DNA of 60,495 nt, from positions 1 through 60,495 of the IMG/VR virus record IMGVR_UViG_3300020202_000083; one strand, given 5' to 3'. The position numbers were made by a program, and so were the translations under genes. Source of the DNA: a virus. This document shows, one piece after another, positions 1-7,914 of this stretch; the first letter of the stretch is position 1, and each line of letters starts with the position of its first letter. The notes under the pieces are model-generated. The model searched no databases. It was not told the origin of the DNA and was given only the letters and a program-made list of their open reading frames with translations.

Positions 1-127
1 ATCGAAAAGCCGCCCGTGTCGTTCTCGGACGATCGAGGCTACATCAAGAACCTGCTGAACCGGCCGTGCGGTGGCGTGCAATTCATCTTCAGTCGAGCAG
101 GCTCTAAACGCAGCTCGCACTGGCACA
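1..127. repeat. Terminal overlap, left copy
   Basis: Bases 1-127 are identical to the last 127 bases of the window (60369-60495). This is a direct terminal repeat created by a circular or circularly permuted genome. The length of 127 matches a common largest assembler k-mer, so it is probably not a biological terminal repeat. The cupin gene reads without interruption through the join. Confidence 0.97.
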
Positions 128-369
128 AGACAGACGGGCATGTGCTCTACGTGCTGGAAGGAATGTTCGAGTACTGGGAAAGGCCGGTGGGCAGCACAGA
201 ACCGCCAAATCGGCTGCTGGTGATGCAGGGCGAGCAGATCTACACCGGTCCCGGCATTGAACATTGGACTCGGTTTTGTGTCGATACGCAGCTCATCAGC
301 ATGAGCGACAAGGCGAGGACGCATGCCGAGCATGAGGCAGATCTTGTGCGTGTGGAGTGGGTGCCGTGA
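1..369 (+). CDS. Cupin-fold sugar-modifying protein (3' part; start lies at 60318)
   Basis: Single-domain cupin. The metal-binding pattern HWH, four residues later H, then VLEG is visible, followed by a second histidine in GPGIEHW. Such proteins act as sugar-nucleotide isomerases or epimerases or simply bind sugars; which of these applies cannot be told here. The gene starts outside this end: on the closed circle a GTG at 60318, preceded by GGAGG, runs through the junction and gives about 139 residues. A linear reading would place a false start at the GTG at base 16. It lies between a glycosyltransferase and a sugar C-methyltransferase-like gene, which supports a role in deoxysugar formation. 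The next gene starts in a GTGA overlap with its stop. Confidence 0.75.
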   Translation: MEKPPVSFSDDRGYIKNLLNRPCGGVQFIFSRAGSKRSSHWHKTDGHVLYVLEGMFEYWERPVGSTEPPNRLLVMQGEQIYTGPGIEHWTRFCVDTQLISMSDKARTHAEHEADLVRVEWVP

Positions 370-539
370 AGAGCGACAAGCAACGCGAGGTGGACATTGT
401 GCAGGTAAACGACGGCTACGTAGGCGAGGCGTTCCCCGGCGGGAAGGGATACCCAGGTACACACTTCTTGGCGAGAGACTTCGACGACCTGGTCGACAAG
501 CTACGCAGGCTGTTCAAGGTGGAGCCAGGCAATGGCTGA
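366..539 (+). CDS. Small hypothetical protein, 57 aa
   Basis: Starts at a GTG overlapping the cupin stop (GTGA) and overlaps the start of the methyltransferase gene by 8 bases, so it is part of the same tightly packed operon. The product is soluble and mixed charged, with a glycine-rich centre (GGKGYPG) and an amphipathic C-terminal helix rich in Asp, Leu and Arg. No family was recognised. An alternative in-frame GTG lies at 357. Confidence 0.6.
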   Translation: MKSDKQREVDIVQVNDGYVGEAFPGGKGYPGTHFLARDFDDLVDKLRRLFKVEPGNG

Positions 540-1665
540 TCATTCGGTCCGTTCCACGTGTCGCCTGTGCTCCTCCCCCAGCCTCACCACCGTCCTCGAG
601 CTGAACCCGACACCGCTCGCAAACGAGCTTCTAAGCGACCCAGACGAGAGCGCGAAGCAAGAGCGGTTCCCGTTGCTGTTGGTCCAGTGCTGCGCCTGTG
701 GCCATGTGCAGCTGCCGGTGGTGGTGAAGCCCGAGAGGTTGTTTCCGCCGAGCTACCCCTACCAAAGCGGGACGAGCGCGGTGTTTAGGGAGCACTTAGC
801 GGAGCTCCACGGTGTCGTACAGCGGCTGCTGAAGCATAGTTACCCCGGTGTCGTGCTCGACGTCGGGTGCAATGACGGCACATTCGCGAGCATGTTCGTG
901 GACAAGGCTTTCGGCGTAGACCCGGCGGCTCCGGAGCGGATGGGTTTCTTCCGCGGCTTCTTTGGTATGGAATGGGCCAAGAAGAATAGCCCGTACGCGC
1001 GCTTCGAAGTGGTCACTGCGCTGAACGTGTTCGCCCACGTCGATGACCTCAACGACTTCGCCGGGGCCGCCTCGTTCGTGCTCGAGCCCGACGGCCTCTT
1101 TCTCATCGAAGTTGGCTACCTCCCCGATGTCATCGCGACCCGGAACTATCCGGTCATCTACCACGAGCACCTGAGCTACCACACGCTGCGCCCGCTCGTT
1201 TCGTTCTTCGAGCGTCACGGCATGACGATGGTGGATGCGCATCGCATCGATAGCCAGGGCGGCTCGGTGCGCATCTTCGTCAGGAACGGTCCGGGCGAGC
1301 AGAGCGACAGGCTTCAGAAGCTGATTGCGGAAGAGCCGGAGACGTTCGAGTTCAAGGTGCTTTCGGAGAAGATGCTGGAGGACCGGGCGACACTAAACGG
1401 TTTGGGCTGGTATTGGGGCTATGGAGCGCCGGCCAAGCTGACAACGCTATTGCATGCCACCGGAGCCGAGAAGCCTGTAGGTGTCCTCGATGACAATCCG
1501 CTCAAGGTCGGCAAGTTCGTGCCCGGTACCGATGTGCCAATCATCCGGGCATCCAATGTCGATTTGCTGAGCGAGAAGAGAGACGCGGTCATCTTCTCCG
1601 CCAACTTCGCCGACGACATCAAGGCGCGGCATCCGGAGTTCAAAGGAAGGTGGGTGGTGTTGTGA
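532..1665 (+). CDS. Sugar-nucleotide C-methyltransferase-like protein
   Basis: 377 residues with the layout of NovU/TylC3-type dTDP-4-keto-deoxysugar C-methyltransferases. An N-terminal zinc-binding segment (CRLC near residue 11, CCACGH near 55) is followed by a SAM-binding core with VLDVGCNDGTF at about residues 107-117 and the segment VGYLPDVI...YHEHLSY typical of the family. The C-terminal third carries GYGAPAKLTTLL and a DDNP segment. The family adds a methyl group to C-3 (or C-5) of a keto sugar. The 4-keto substrate could come from the dehydratase encoded at 3533-4495. Length is somewhat short of the usual roughly 400 residues. Substrate and position of methylation are inferred. Confidence 0.82.
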   Translation: MADHSVRSTCRLCSSPSLTTVLELNPTPLANELLSDPDESAKQERFPLLLVQCCACGHVQLPVVVKPERLFPPSYPYQSGTSAVFREHLAELHGVVQRLLKHSYPGVVLDVGCNDGTFASMFVDKAFGVDPAAPERMGFFRGFFGMEWAKKNSPYARFEVVTALNVFAHVDDLNDFAGAASFVLEPDGLFLIEVGYLPDVIATRNYPVIYHEHLSYHTLRPLVSFFERHGMTMVDAHRIDSQGGSVRIFVRNGPGEQSDRLQKLIAEEPETFEFKVLSEKMLEDRATLNGLGWYWGYGAPAKLTTLLHATGAEKPVGVLDDNPLKVGKFVPGTDVPIIRASNVDLLSEKRDAVIFSANFADDIKARHPEFKGRWVVL

Positions 1666-1901
1666 ATCCGGCGTTCCTCGCGGTCTGGGTCACTGGTGCG
1701 GTCGTGGGGCTCTGTGTGTACGGCTACATCAAGGGCGAGAACGAATACGGCAACGTTTTTGAGCAAGATCGTAGGCTCGCGGTGTCGGCTTCGATATGTG
1801 TATGGCCGGTTACGGTGGCCATTGCGGTTGCTGTAGCTGTGCTGGTGGGGCCGTTCTTCGCTGGCAAGTGGCTACGGAGGCGAAGGGAGTCGCCACGATG
1901 A
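1662..1901 (+). CDS. Small membrane protein, 79 aa, two predicted TM helices
   Basis: Begins at a GTG sharing GTGA with the preceding stop. Two hydrophobic stretches are visible, AFLAVWVTGAVVGLCVYGY near the start and VWPVTVAIAVAVAVLVGPFF near the end, separated by a charged loop and ending in an Arg-rich tail ([11 protein letters not shown]). Topology suggests both ends in the cytoplasm. Its place in the sugar operon would fit a flippase accessory or membrane anchor, but no family similarity was recognised. Confidence 0.6.
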   Translation: MNPAFLAVWVTGAVVGLCVYGYIKGENEYGNVFEQDRRLAVSASICVWPVTVAIAVAVAVLVGPFFAGKWLRRRRESPR

Positions 1902-2146
1902 AACCGCAGCACTTACACGTGCTCCGTGAGCAGTACAACAAGGGGGCGATGCTGTTCGGCAGCGAAGAGCATGAGGCTTGGGTCGAGTCCATCACAGAAG
2001 CGGCGCCGGCTCTGTTCGAGGCAGCAGAGCTATTGATGGATCTCCACGAGGTCGGTGAGCACCCACCTGTCAAGTTCTACCCGGTGGCGCCGAAGTGGCC
2101 ACCGGAGCGCATCGAGCGGCTCGTCCGCTGGCTGAGGGCGCCATGA
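1898..2146 (+). CDS. Hypothetical protein, 82 aa
   Basis: ATG overlaps the previous stop (ATGA), and the gene ends in an ATGA overlap with the oxidoreductase. The product looks like a soluble helical protein ([24 protein letters not shown]...). No known domain was recognised. Confidence 0.6.
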   Translation: MKPQHLHVLREQYNKGAMLFGSEEHEAWVESITEAAPALFEAAELLMDLHEVGEHPPVKFYPVAPKWPPERIERLVRWLRAP

Positions 2147-2886
2147 ACCTCGGCCTCATCGGCCCCGGCCGCCACGGCAAGCGCTACCTGGAAGAACGCA
2201 ACGGCGGCCGGCACGTCGTCGCTGTCTGCCGGCGCGGTGACTCCCTTGACGATCTGCTAGCCAAGGTGGACGGGGTCATCGTGGCGACGCCTCCCAACAC
2301 GCACCGAGACATCGTTCTGGCGGCGCTCAGGGCGGGCAAGGACGTGCTTTGCGAGAAGCCACTGGCTCTGACCTGGGAAGACTGCAAAGCGATGCTGGAC
2401 GCCGCTGAGGCGGCGGGACGGCGGCTTGTGATCGCGCACCAGCATCTTTGGGCGGATGGGTTTGCCAAGCACCTGGGCGCTCCTGTGAGTCACGTGGGAG
2501 CCGTAAGCGGTGGCGCGTATGGTCACGACTACTCGGCCTGGTTCGACTGGGGCACTCATGATGTGGCAATGGCTATCGCCGCGTTTGGAGTGGCCCCGGT
2601 GCGCGTCTGGATAGCCGAGGAAGGGCGCAGGCTGTATGGCGCACGGCTGCAATTTGAGTGCGGTGGCGCCGACATTCTTACGGGTTTGCTACCGGCGAAA
2701 GTGCGCGCGTTCCAAGCTCAGACTACTCGCGGCGGCTGGTCCTACGACGGCACCTTCGAGCCCGGCCGCGAACCCATGCGGCTGATGGTGGAAGCGTTCG
2801 TCGAGGGTGAGACGGCTTGGCGTTCGAGCATCGACTTCGGGCGTGCGGTGTGTAGGGCGCTGTTTGGCGTTGGAGGCACGGAATGA
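2143..2886 (+). CDS. Gfo/Idh/MocA-type oxidoreductase
   Basis: 247 residues. An N-terminal Rossmann fold ([13 protein letters not shown]) and the family signature [13 protein letters not shown]...[14 protein letters not shown] are clear; the CEKPLA lysine is the usual catalytic/cofactor residue. It is shorter than the usual 330-390 residues, so the C-terminal beta-sheet domain is reduced. These enzymes reduce or oxidise keto groups on sugars with NAD(P). Between a C-methyltransferase-like gene and a 4,6-dehydratase-like gene, reduction of a keto-deoxysugar is a reasonable inference. Confidence 0.82.
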   Translation: MNLGLIGPGRHGKRYLEERNGGRHVVAVCRRGDSLDDLLAKVDGVIVATPPNTHRDIVLAALRAGKDVLCEKPLALTWEDCKAMLDAAEAAGRRLVIAHQHLWADGFAKHLGAPVSHVGAVSGGAYGHDYSAWFDWGTHDVAMAIAAFGVAPVRVWIAEEGRRLYGARLQFECGGADILTGLLPAKVRAFQAQTTRGGWSYDGTFEPGREPMRLMVEAFVEGETAWRSSIDFGRAVCRALFGVGGTE

Positions 2887-3536
2887 AGTCGTGTGAGCAC
2901 TGTGGCAAGGATTTCAAACCAGTGAAGAGATCGAGGCGCTTCTGCTCGAAGTGGTGCTCGACCAAGGCCACAGCTATCGGTCGCGTACTGGTCGGCAAGT
3001 GTCAGCTGTGCGGCACTGCATGCGTCGGCGCGACGGTCGTATTCTGCGCTGCCTGCCGGCACGGAGATGTCTTGCGCGTGCATGAGGAGCGGCGCTTTTG
3101 GTCAAAGGTGAGACGCGGGAACGCTGAAGAATGCTGGGAGTGGGTAGGTGGCAGTTGGAACAAGAACGGTTACGGCCTGTTTCATACCTCAGAACCACGG
3201 AAGATGGTCACGGCTCACAGGTTCTCGTGGAAACTGAGCAATGGCGACGCCGGCGATCGATTGGTCTGCCACCACTGCGACAACCCCAAGTGCGTGAACC
3301 CCGCACACCTGTTTCTCGGCACACAGCAGGACAACATGGCGGACAAGTGCCGCAAGGGCCGTCAGGCGCGCGGTGAGCGCTCCGGCCATGTGCGCCTGAC
3401 GGAAGCGGTGGTCATGGATATTAGAGCGCGTCGCGCTGCAGGCGCTGTAATGCGTGAGATCGCGGAGGCGCTGGGGCTGAGCATTAGCACCGTGACGAAG
3501 GTCGCGAATCGACAGACATGGAGGCACGTAGGATGA
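2883..3536 (+). CDS. HNH endonuclease with zinc-finger and HTH ends
   Basis: 217 residues. The N-terminus has two Cys-rich segments (CEHCGKDF...FCSKWC and CQLCGTAC...FCAAC). The central HNH_3-like nuclease core is marked by [29 protein letters not shown] and DNMADK. The C-terminal part resembles a helix-turn-helix ([25 protein letters not shown]). This is the architecture of free-standing homing-type endonucleases in phages. It sits between two sugar genes with 4-base overlaps on both sides, which suggests insertion into the operon. Confidence 0.82.
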   Translation: MKSCEHCGKDFKPVKRSRRFCSKWCSTKATAIGRVLVGKCQLCGTACVGATVVFCAACRHGDVLRVHEERRFWSKVRRGNAEECWEWVGGSWNKNGYGLFHTSEPRKMVTAHRFSWKLSNGDAGDRLVCHHCDNPKCVNPAHLFLGTQQDNMADKCRKGRQARGERSGHVRLTEAVVMDIRARRAAGAVMREIAEALGLSISTVTKVANRQTWRHVG

Positions 3537-4495
3537 AGAATCTTCTTTTAACCGGCGGCTGCGGCTTCGTAGGCTCAGCGTTCTGTCGGCACATTCTCCA
3601 GACGACGGACTGGAAGGTGACGGTGCTCGATAAGCTCGATGAAGCGGGCTATCAGGGACGCATTGCGGGACTGAAGCAAGACTACCCGGAGCGCCTGCGA
3701 AGCTTCTGGCACGACCTTCGAGCGCCCATCAATCCGGTTATGCTCCGCTCACACGGAGAGTTTCACTACGTGGCGCACCTCGCTGCAAACTCGCATGTCG
3801 ACCGCAGCATCGTGGACCCAGCAGGCGCAGTGCTCGATAACGTCTTGGGCACGTGCCACCTGTTCGACTACGTGCGCAACCATCACCCGTACGCCAAGGT
3901 CTTGTACAAAAGTACGGACGAGGTTTTTGGACCCGCGCCGGATGGCGTCGAGTACGACGAGTATGGGCCACACTGCCCCCACAACCCCTATAGCGCCGCA
4001 AAATCGGGAGGCGAGGCGCTGTGTCCGGCGTTTGCGAACACATACGGCATGCAGATCGTGGTCTCGCATTGCACAAATATTTACGGACCGCAGCAGTACC
4101 GCGAAAAGTTCATTCCCATGACTGCGGAGAAGATCTTGCGCGGCGAGATGGTGCAGATTCATTCGCGCAACGGCGTGTCGTCGAGTCGCTACTACCTGCA
4201 CGTTGACGACGTGTCACGCGGGCTGGTGACTATTCTCGAGCGCGGCGGGGTCATCTGCGGACCAGGCACGGGCAAGTACAATCTGACCGGCGACCGCGAG
4301 TACACGAACGCCGAGGTCGCGCTTCGCATCGCTGAGCTGCTCGGCCGCGAACTCCGTTACGAGCTCGTCGAGAACCCACCCAATCGCCCTCGTCCCGACA
4401 TGCGCTACGCACTCAGCGGCAAGAAACTCGAAGCCCTCGGTTGGCGCCCAGAAGTGCCATTCGAAGTCGGACTGAGGGATGCGCTGGGTGTGTGA
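3533..4495 (+). CDS. dTDP-glucose 4,6-dehydratase-like SDR enzyme
   Basis: 320 residues of the extended short-chain dehydrogenase family. NAD-binding TGGCGFVGS is at residues 6-14. The dehydratase triad context STDEVFG and the catalytic pattern YSAAK are present, as are SHCTNIYGPQQYREKFIP and YYLHVDDV, all typical of RmlB. The conserved Asp-Glu of STDEV marks a working 4,6-dehydratase rather than an epimerase. The expected product is a 4-keto-6-deoxy sugar nucleotide. No thymidylyltransferase (RmlA) was seen, so the activated sugar must come from the host. The start overlaps the HNH stop (ATGA). Confidence 0.88.
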   Translation: MKNLLLTGGCGFVGSAFCRHILQTTDWKVTVLDKLDEAGYQGRIAGLKQDYPERLRSFWHDLRAPINPVMLRSHGEFHYVAHLAANSHVDRSIVDPAGAVLDNVLGTCHLFDYVRNHHPYAKVLYKSTDEVFGPAPDGVEYDEYGPHCPHNPYSAAKSGGEALCPAFANTYGMQIVVSHCTNIYGPQQYREKFIPMTAEKILRGEMVQIHSRNGVSSSRYYLHVDDVSRGLVTILERGGVICGPGTGKYNLTGDREYTNAEVALRIAELLGRELRYELVENPPNRPRPDMRYALSGKKLEALGWRPEVPFEVGLRDALGV

Positions 4496-4734
4496 TGGCA
4501 GCGCCTGAGCCAGAGCTACACGGCTGGCTGCCACCCGAGATCCCATGGGGCGAGGAGCTGTTGCTCACGCTAGCCACCGTCTACGCTTGCGTCTGGGTGG
4601 TGCGTTGGTGTCGCAGTTGGGCAGCGCAGAGGCAGCTCTCCGCGCAGCAGTACAGGCGCTCGGTGAGTCCAGGTGCAGCCTACGTGCTGCTATTCGTCTA
4701 CTTGGTGTGGGCGACGCACTGGTGTCTGCGCTGA
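4495..4734 (+). CDS. Small membrane protein, 79 aa
   Basis: Start and stop overlap by one base (TGATG) with the dehydratase gene. Two hydrophobic helices are likely (LLLTLATVYACVWVVRW and AAYVLLFVYLVWATHWCL) with a basic loop between them. It is the last clear gene of the glycan operon before a non-coding gap. Function unknown. Confidence 0.6.
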   Translation: MAAPEPELHGWLPPEIPWGEELLLTLATVYACVWVVRWCRSWAAQRQLSAQQYRRSVSPGAAYVLLFVYLVWATHWCLR

Positions 4735-4973
4735 TAAACGGCCAGCGACCGACACCACAGCTGGTAGCTCACAAGCGCCGGGCTCATTGCCAGGCGGCCA
4801 CGGACGAAGGGTACTGGGGAACGGTGCACAGGACCTCGCATGGGCCGGCTGGTGAGCAGGAGCTGTGCCAGAGTGAGCCACCGGAACGAGCCTGCTGGAT
4901 ACCGCGCGACCGTGCAACCTTTTCAGCGAAGTAGTCAAGTAGGATAAGAATTCTGGTGGGTATAGGTGCGCAG

Positions 4974-5012
4974 TTGCGCAAACGCCCGAGGTACTCGCGC
5001 AGGCTTGCGCAA
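4974..5012. promoter_or_regulatory. Pair of TTGCGCAA palindromes
   Basis: Perfect 8-base palindromes at 4974-4981 and 5005-5012 are spaced 31 bases apart, about three helical turns. This spacing suits two protein dimers binding the same face of the DNA upstream of the late genes. No protein partner is known from the sequence. Confidence 0.4.
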
Positions 5013-5032
5013 CCGGCCGCTTGACTCAAATC

Positions 5033-5072
5033 GTGCCATTGTGCCACCCTGTGCCAGGAATGCACGTGGCAC
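5033..5072. repeat. GTGCCA repeat cluster with inverted copy
   Basis: GTGCCA occurs at 5033, 5041 and 5051, and its reverse complement TGGCAC at 5067-5072. Repeated short sites just before a small-terminase gene could be a terminase recognition (pac) region. This is inference only. Confidence 0.35.
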
Positions 5073-5225
5073 ACGTGACCCATTGCGGCGAGAGCGAGGC
5101 TCAGAGCGGGCTCATAACCCGTTTTGGCTTGGTGCGACTCCAGGCGCCGCAACCCGTGCGGGGGGCCTCCCGATCCACAGGACTAACCCTCCGGTCGCGC
5201 GCGCGCGCGGACTCACAGGACGGCA

Positions 5226-5756
5226 TTGGCCGAGGTCGATGACCGCATCCGGGAGGTCCTCAAGCTGCAGCTCGCTGGCAAGTGGCGGGCGGGTAAGTCT
5301 CACATCGATTTCGCTCAGCGCTACGGCGTCGCGATCAAGACGGTGCAGGACTGGGCCACGCAAGCCAGTCGCTTTCAGCGCATGTGCCTCGGAGACGACG
5401 ACGAGGTGCGGATGCAGATCCTCGCCAACGTCGCTCGGGCGGGGCGGATCGCACTCAAGCAGTCTCGCACCTACGAGACCAGGAACGGAGACACCAGGAC
5501 CTACGACTGCCCTGATGTCCGCTCTTACCTGGCAGCTCAGGAGCTTTCCGCGAAGTTGCTGCGGCTGTTCGACAATCCCGAGCGAGACGAGGGCGCGGAC
5601 GAGCAAGTCCCAGTGGAGCAACTAGCGGCCGCGCTTCGGGCGCTTGGCCATGAGGTAAAGCTGAATGAGCGACCAAGATCTGAGCCAGCACCCATTAGCG
5701 CAGCCGGTGAAACCGACCGGGAAGAACGGGAAGAAGGCGGAGCCGGAGAAGACTGA
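5226..5756 (+). CDS. Candidate terminase small subunit
   Basis: 176 residues, starting at TTG because no in-frame ATG or GTG fits. The N-terminal half holds a helix-turn-helix-like segment (FAQRYGVAIKTVQDWATQASRF, residues about 29-50), the usual DNA-binding element of small terminases. The C-terminus is strongly acidic (EEREEGGAGED). It is the first gene of the packaging/head region, about 2 kb before the large terminase. The assignment rests on position and HTH; it could instead be another DNA-binding protein. It overlaps the next gene by 92 bases. Confidence 0.55.
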   Translation: MAEVDDRIREVLKLQLAGKWRAGKSHIDFAQRYGVAIKTVQDWATQASRFQRMCLGDDDEVRMQILANVARAGRIALKQSRTYETRNGDTRTYDCPDVRSYLAAQELSAKLLRLFDNPERDEGADEQVPVEQLAAALRALGHEVKLNERPRSEPAPISAAGETDREEREEGGAGED

Positions 5757-6015
5757 ACCGGCAGCCCCGCCCGACGTGACCAAGCCCTTCAAGCTGCGCA
5801 TGGTGCGCACCTCTGAGGTCTTTCTGAACGCGCAGAACGGCAGCAAGATGCTCGCGGTGGGCGTGTACATGGCCAACGACGCAGGCGTCGATGGAGTGGT
5901 CGAGGAGCTCGTCCATCACCCGAGCGGCACTGTCGTTGCGAAGGTGGTCAACTCGCGCAGCGGCGCTGTGAAGTACGTCGTGATCCGCGGTGAAATCGTG
6001 GCCGAGGTGCTTTGA
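5665..6015 (+). CDS. Hypothetical protein, 116 aa
   Basis: The first 40 residues are a charged, Pro/Lys-rich linker (KPTGKNGKKAEPEKTEPAAPP). The rest is a beta-rich small domain (SKMLAVGVYMAND...VVIRGEIVAEVL). It overlaps the end of the small-terminase candidate in another frame. No family recognised. Confidence 0.55.
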   Translation: MSDQDLSQHPLAQPVKPTGKNGKKAEPEKTEPAAPPDVTKPFKLRMVRTSEVFLNAQNGSKMLAVGVYMANDAGVDGVVEELVHHPSGTVVAKVVNSRSGAVKYVVIRGEIVAEVL

Positions 6016-6245
6016 TGGCGAACTACAGCGGTCTAGTCGCTGAGAGGCGTATCCCTAGTGCGGCCGAGGAGCAAGAGGCTGGCATCCGTGTTCAGGCCGC
6101 AATCGAGCGGCAAAGACACCGCTGCAGAGAGTGCAAGGCAGCACTGCGCGATGGCGAACAGTGCGGCTTTTGGAAGCGTCGCGTGGCTGCCGACGACAGG
6201 GTGGTATGTGAGCGCTGTGCAGGTCGCGGGAGGACGCTCAGTTGA
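6015..6245 (+). CDS. Small zinc-ribbon protein, 76 aa
   Basis: Starts in a TGATG overlap. CRECKAAL near residue 37 and CERCAGRG near the C-terminus give a CxxC...CxxC arrangement likely to bind one zinc ion. Function unknown; ends in a TTGA overlap with the GroES-like gene. Confidence 0.6.
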   Translation: MANYSGLVAERRIPSAAEEQEAGIRVQAAIERQRHRCRECKAALRDGEQCGFWKRRVAADDRVVCERCAGRGRTLS

Positions 6246-6898
6246 GCGCCAATCTGGCCCCCCGCCTCCGCCCCACTGGTAATCACCTGCTGGTCCGCCG
6301 TGTCGAACCGCAGTCGGTTTCGAAGGGCGGCATCATCATCCCCGAGACGGCGAAGAAAAAGCCGTTCGAGGGAGAGGTGCTCGCAGTCGGCCCAGGCTGG
6401 CGCGATGAGCGCGGCGTCCTTCACCTGGTCGGTATCCGCCCGGGCGAGCGTGTGTTCTTCGGGGCCTACACCGGCACTGAGATCGGACAAGAACTGTTTC
6501 TTTCCGAGGACCAGGTGCTCGCAGTGATGGGCTCCGACGGCGAGAGCCTGCGCGCTCATCAAGACAACGTGATTCTGATGTTCGAGCCGCTGCAGAGCAT
6601 GTCGAGTCTGCTCACGATCATGGATCGCAAGCCCAAGCATCGTCTCGCGCGGGTGATGTTGAGCGGGCCTGGGTACGTCACCAAGCAGGGTGTGTTGGTC
6701 GAGAACACCGTGCGCGTGCGTGACCGCGTCGTGGTCGATGCGCTTGCTGGACAGGACTACGACCTGGACGTCACGGTTCCACGTCACAACAAGGGAAGCG
6801 AGTTCGAGTCGCTCTTCGGGGAGTCGGGAAACTTCAGGGTGGTCCGAGAAGAAGAGATCCTGGGCATCGTCGGGCAGAGCGTGGGAGCGGTGGAGTGA
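6242..6898 (+). CDS. Two-domain GroES (Cpn10)-like co-chaperonin
   Basis: 218 residues. Residues about 7-97 show a Cpn10 beta-barrel pattern (GNHLLVRRVEPQ...GGIIIPETAKKKPFEGEVLAVGPG...RPGERVFFGAYTGTEI...FLSEDQVLAVM). Residues about 105-212 read as a second, more divergent copy (DNVILMFEP...LARVMLSGPGY...VRVRDRVVV...REEEILGIV). Normal GroES has a single domain of about 97 residues. Phage co-chaperonins such as T4 gp31 replace host GroES to fold the capsid protein. Here the gene lies just before the terminase and head genes. No GroEL-like gene was found, so it would work with host GroEL. TTG start in a TTGA overlap. Confidence 0.75.
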   Translation: MSANLAPRLRPTGNHLLVRRVEPQSVSKGGIIIPETAKKKPFEGEVLAVGPGWRDERGVLHLVGIRPGERVFFGAYTGTEIGQELFLSEDQVLAVMGSDGESLRAHQDNVILMFEPLQSMSSLLTIMDRKPKHRLARVMLSGPGYVTKQGVLVENTVRVRDRVVVDALAGQDYDLDVTVPRHNKGSEFESLFGESGNFRVVREEEILGIVGQSVGAVE

Positions 6899-7137
6899 TA
6901 GAGCTAGCCAGCGAGGACGAACTAGCGACCGAGTGGGCTAAACGCTTCCGGTGTTGGATGGCCTCGCGCGGGCTGTCCACGGGCGTGCCTGTGACCGCTG
7001 AACACTTCCCCGTCCTCCGTCTCCCTGACGAGGTGACCTGGAAGCGTGGCGCGCGCTCTGGCGCTGGCTTCACAGCGGTGCTGAGCACGCTGATGCGCGC
7101 TTGGCTGCCGCTCTTGGTGTTCGGGAGGGAGCTGTGA
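6895..7137 (+). CDS. Hypothetical protein, 80 aa
   Basis: GTG start overlapping the co-chaperonin stop. Acidic N-terminus, then Trp/Arg-rich segments, ending in a hydrophobic stretch (AWLPLLVFG). No family recognised. Confidence 0.5.
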   Translation: MIELASEDELATEWAKRFRCWMASRGLSTGVPVTAEHFPVLRLPDEVTWKRGARSGAGFTAVLSTLMRAWLPLLVFGREL

Positions 7138-7373
7138 GCAGCAACACCATCGGCCCCATTACTGGGCGCGACTGGGACCGGGCTCTCGGCCTCGACAGGC
7201 CAGAGGTGCGCAAGATCATCGAGGAGGCCTCAGCGCGGCTACTGCTGTTCCTGGGCTCTGCTTGCGCAGCTTCCGACCTAAGATGCAGCGGCGTCGATAA
7301 GCAACCGGGCGAGGGTTACAGCTACCTCGCGCGGTGGAGCTCCTACGAAGATCGCAAGGTGGGGTGCGTATGA
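7134..7373 (+). CDS. Hypothetical protein, 79 aa
   Basis: GTG start sharing GTGA with the previous gene. Mainly helical, with a hydrophobic patch (ARLLLFLGSACAAS) and two cysteines. No domain recognised. Confidence 0.5.
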   Translation: MSSNTIGPITGRDWDRALGLDRPEVRKIIEEASARLLLFLGSACAASDLRCSGVDKQPGEGYSYLARWSSYEDRKVGCV

Positions 7374-7678
7374 CCGACGCCCTCCAGCCCCTGCCGCCCA
7401 TCGAGGAGCCGCAACCGCCTCCGCCTCCGAAGCGTTGGTATCTGTTTGTCTGCGACAGTCCGAATCCGGATAGCCACATTGGGCAGGCTGCCGGCAATGG
7501 CTACTTGAACGGCCCGTTCACCCCGACCATTCGGCGAGCGACCGCGGAAGACGTGGAGCGCTTCTGTGCGGCTCGTCCACCGAGAACGCTCGAAGAGGTC
7601 GAGCCGTTCTTCGACAAGCTAACGGCGTTGCAGCGCAACACTTTGATAACGCTGCTGCAGGAGCGTTACGGGGAATGA
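7370..7678 (+). CDS. Hypothetical protein, 102 aa, with proline stretch
   Basis: A proline-rich N-terminus (EEPQPPPPPKR) is followed by a small domain RWYLFVCDSPNPDSH...TPTIRRATAEDVERF. The pattern resembles part of the protein encoded at 49839-50057 (YLYIADSASP...LRRATNADLEAL). Function unknown. Overlaps neighbours by 4 bases. Confidence 0.55.
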   Translation: MTDALQPLPPIEEPQPPPPPKRWYLFVCDSPNPDSHIGQAAGNGYLNGPFTPTIRRATAEDVERFCAARPPRTLEEVEPFFDKLTALQRNTLITLLQERYGE

Positions 7679-7914
7679 ACCGCCGCCAGTTCCTCGGGGC
7701 CTTCATCGCTGCCGTCATCATGACGCTCATGCTGCCGTTCGAGCGGTTTGCGGAGTGGTGCAAGGGGTGGCTGAAGTCGTCGGCGCGCACTGTCTCCTTC
7801 GAGGATCTCAAGCGTGACAGCTACGAATACCGACTGACGACTTATCCGTCCTGGACGATTCACGTCTACCGCGCGAACTGGCCACTTGGCGCGACTTACA
7901 CGGTGAACGCATGA
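7675..7914 (+). CDS. Hypothetical membrane or secreted protein, 79 aa
   Basis: Starts with NRRQFLGAFIAAVIMTLMLPF, a basic end plus a hydrophobic segment that could be a signal peptide or membrane anchor. The remainder is soluble. It overlaps the large terminase gene by 4 bases. Confidence 0.5.
   Translation: MNRRQFLGAFIAAVIMTLMLPFERFAEWCKGWLKSSARTVSFEDLKRDSYEYRLTTYPSWTIHVYRANWPLGATYTVNA

Larger units (their letters stand above)
4735..5225. other. Non-coding gap before the packaging genes; candidate packaging/control region
   Basis: About 490 bases between the end of the glycan operon and the candidate small terminase. It holds two TTGCGCAA palindromes, three GTGCCA repeats with one inverted copy, and an alternating CG stretch near 5197-5210. 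A reading frame from GTG 4707 to 4934 overlaps the preceding gene, but its composition is unconvincing. The gap precedes terminase, so a pac or cos site and the late promoter are expected here; neither could be identified with certainty. Confidence 0.5.

Noticed and set aside
1-127. Terminal repeats as biological direct terminal repeats
   Set aside because: The length equals a common assembly k-mer and a gene with its ribosome site reads across the join; assembly overlap of a circular or permuted genome explains it better.
4707-4934. Small gene after the last glycan gene
   Set aside because: The frame overlaps the preceding gene, has no clear ribosome site and has unconvincing composition; kept only as a remark in the gap entry.
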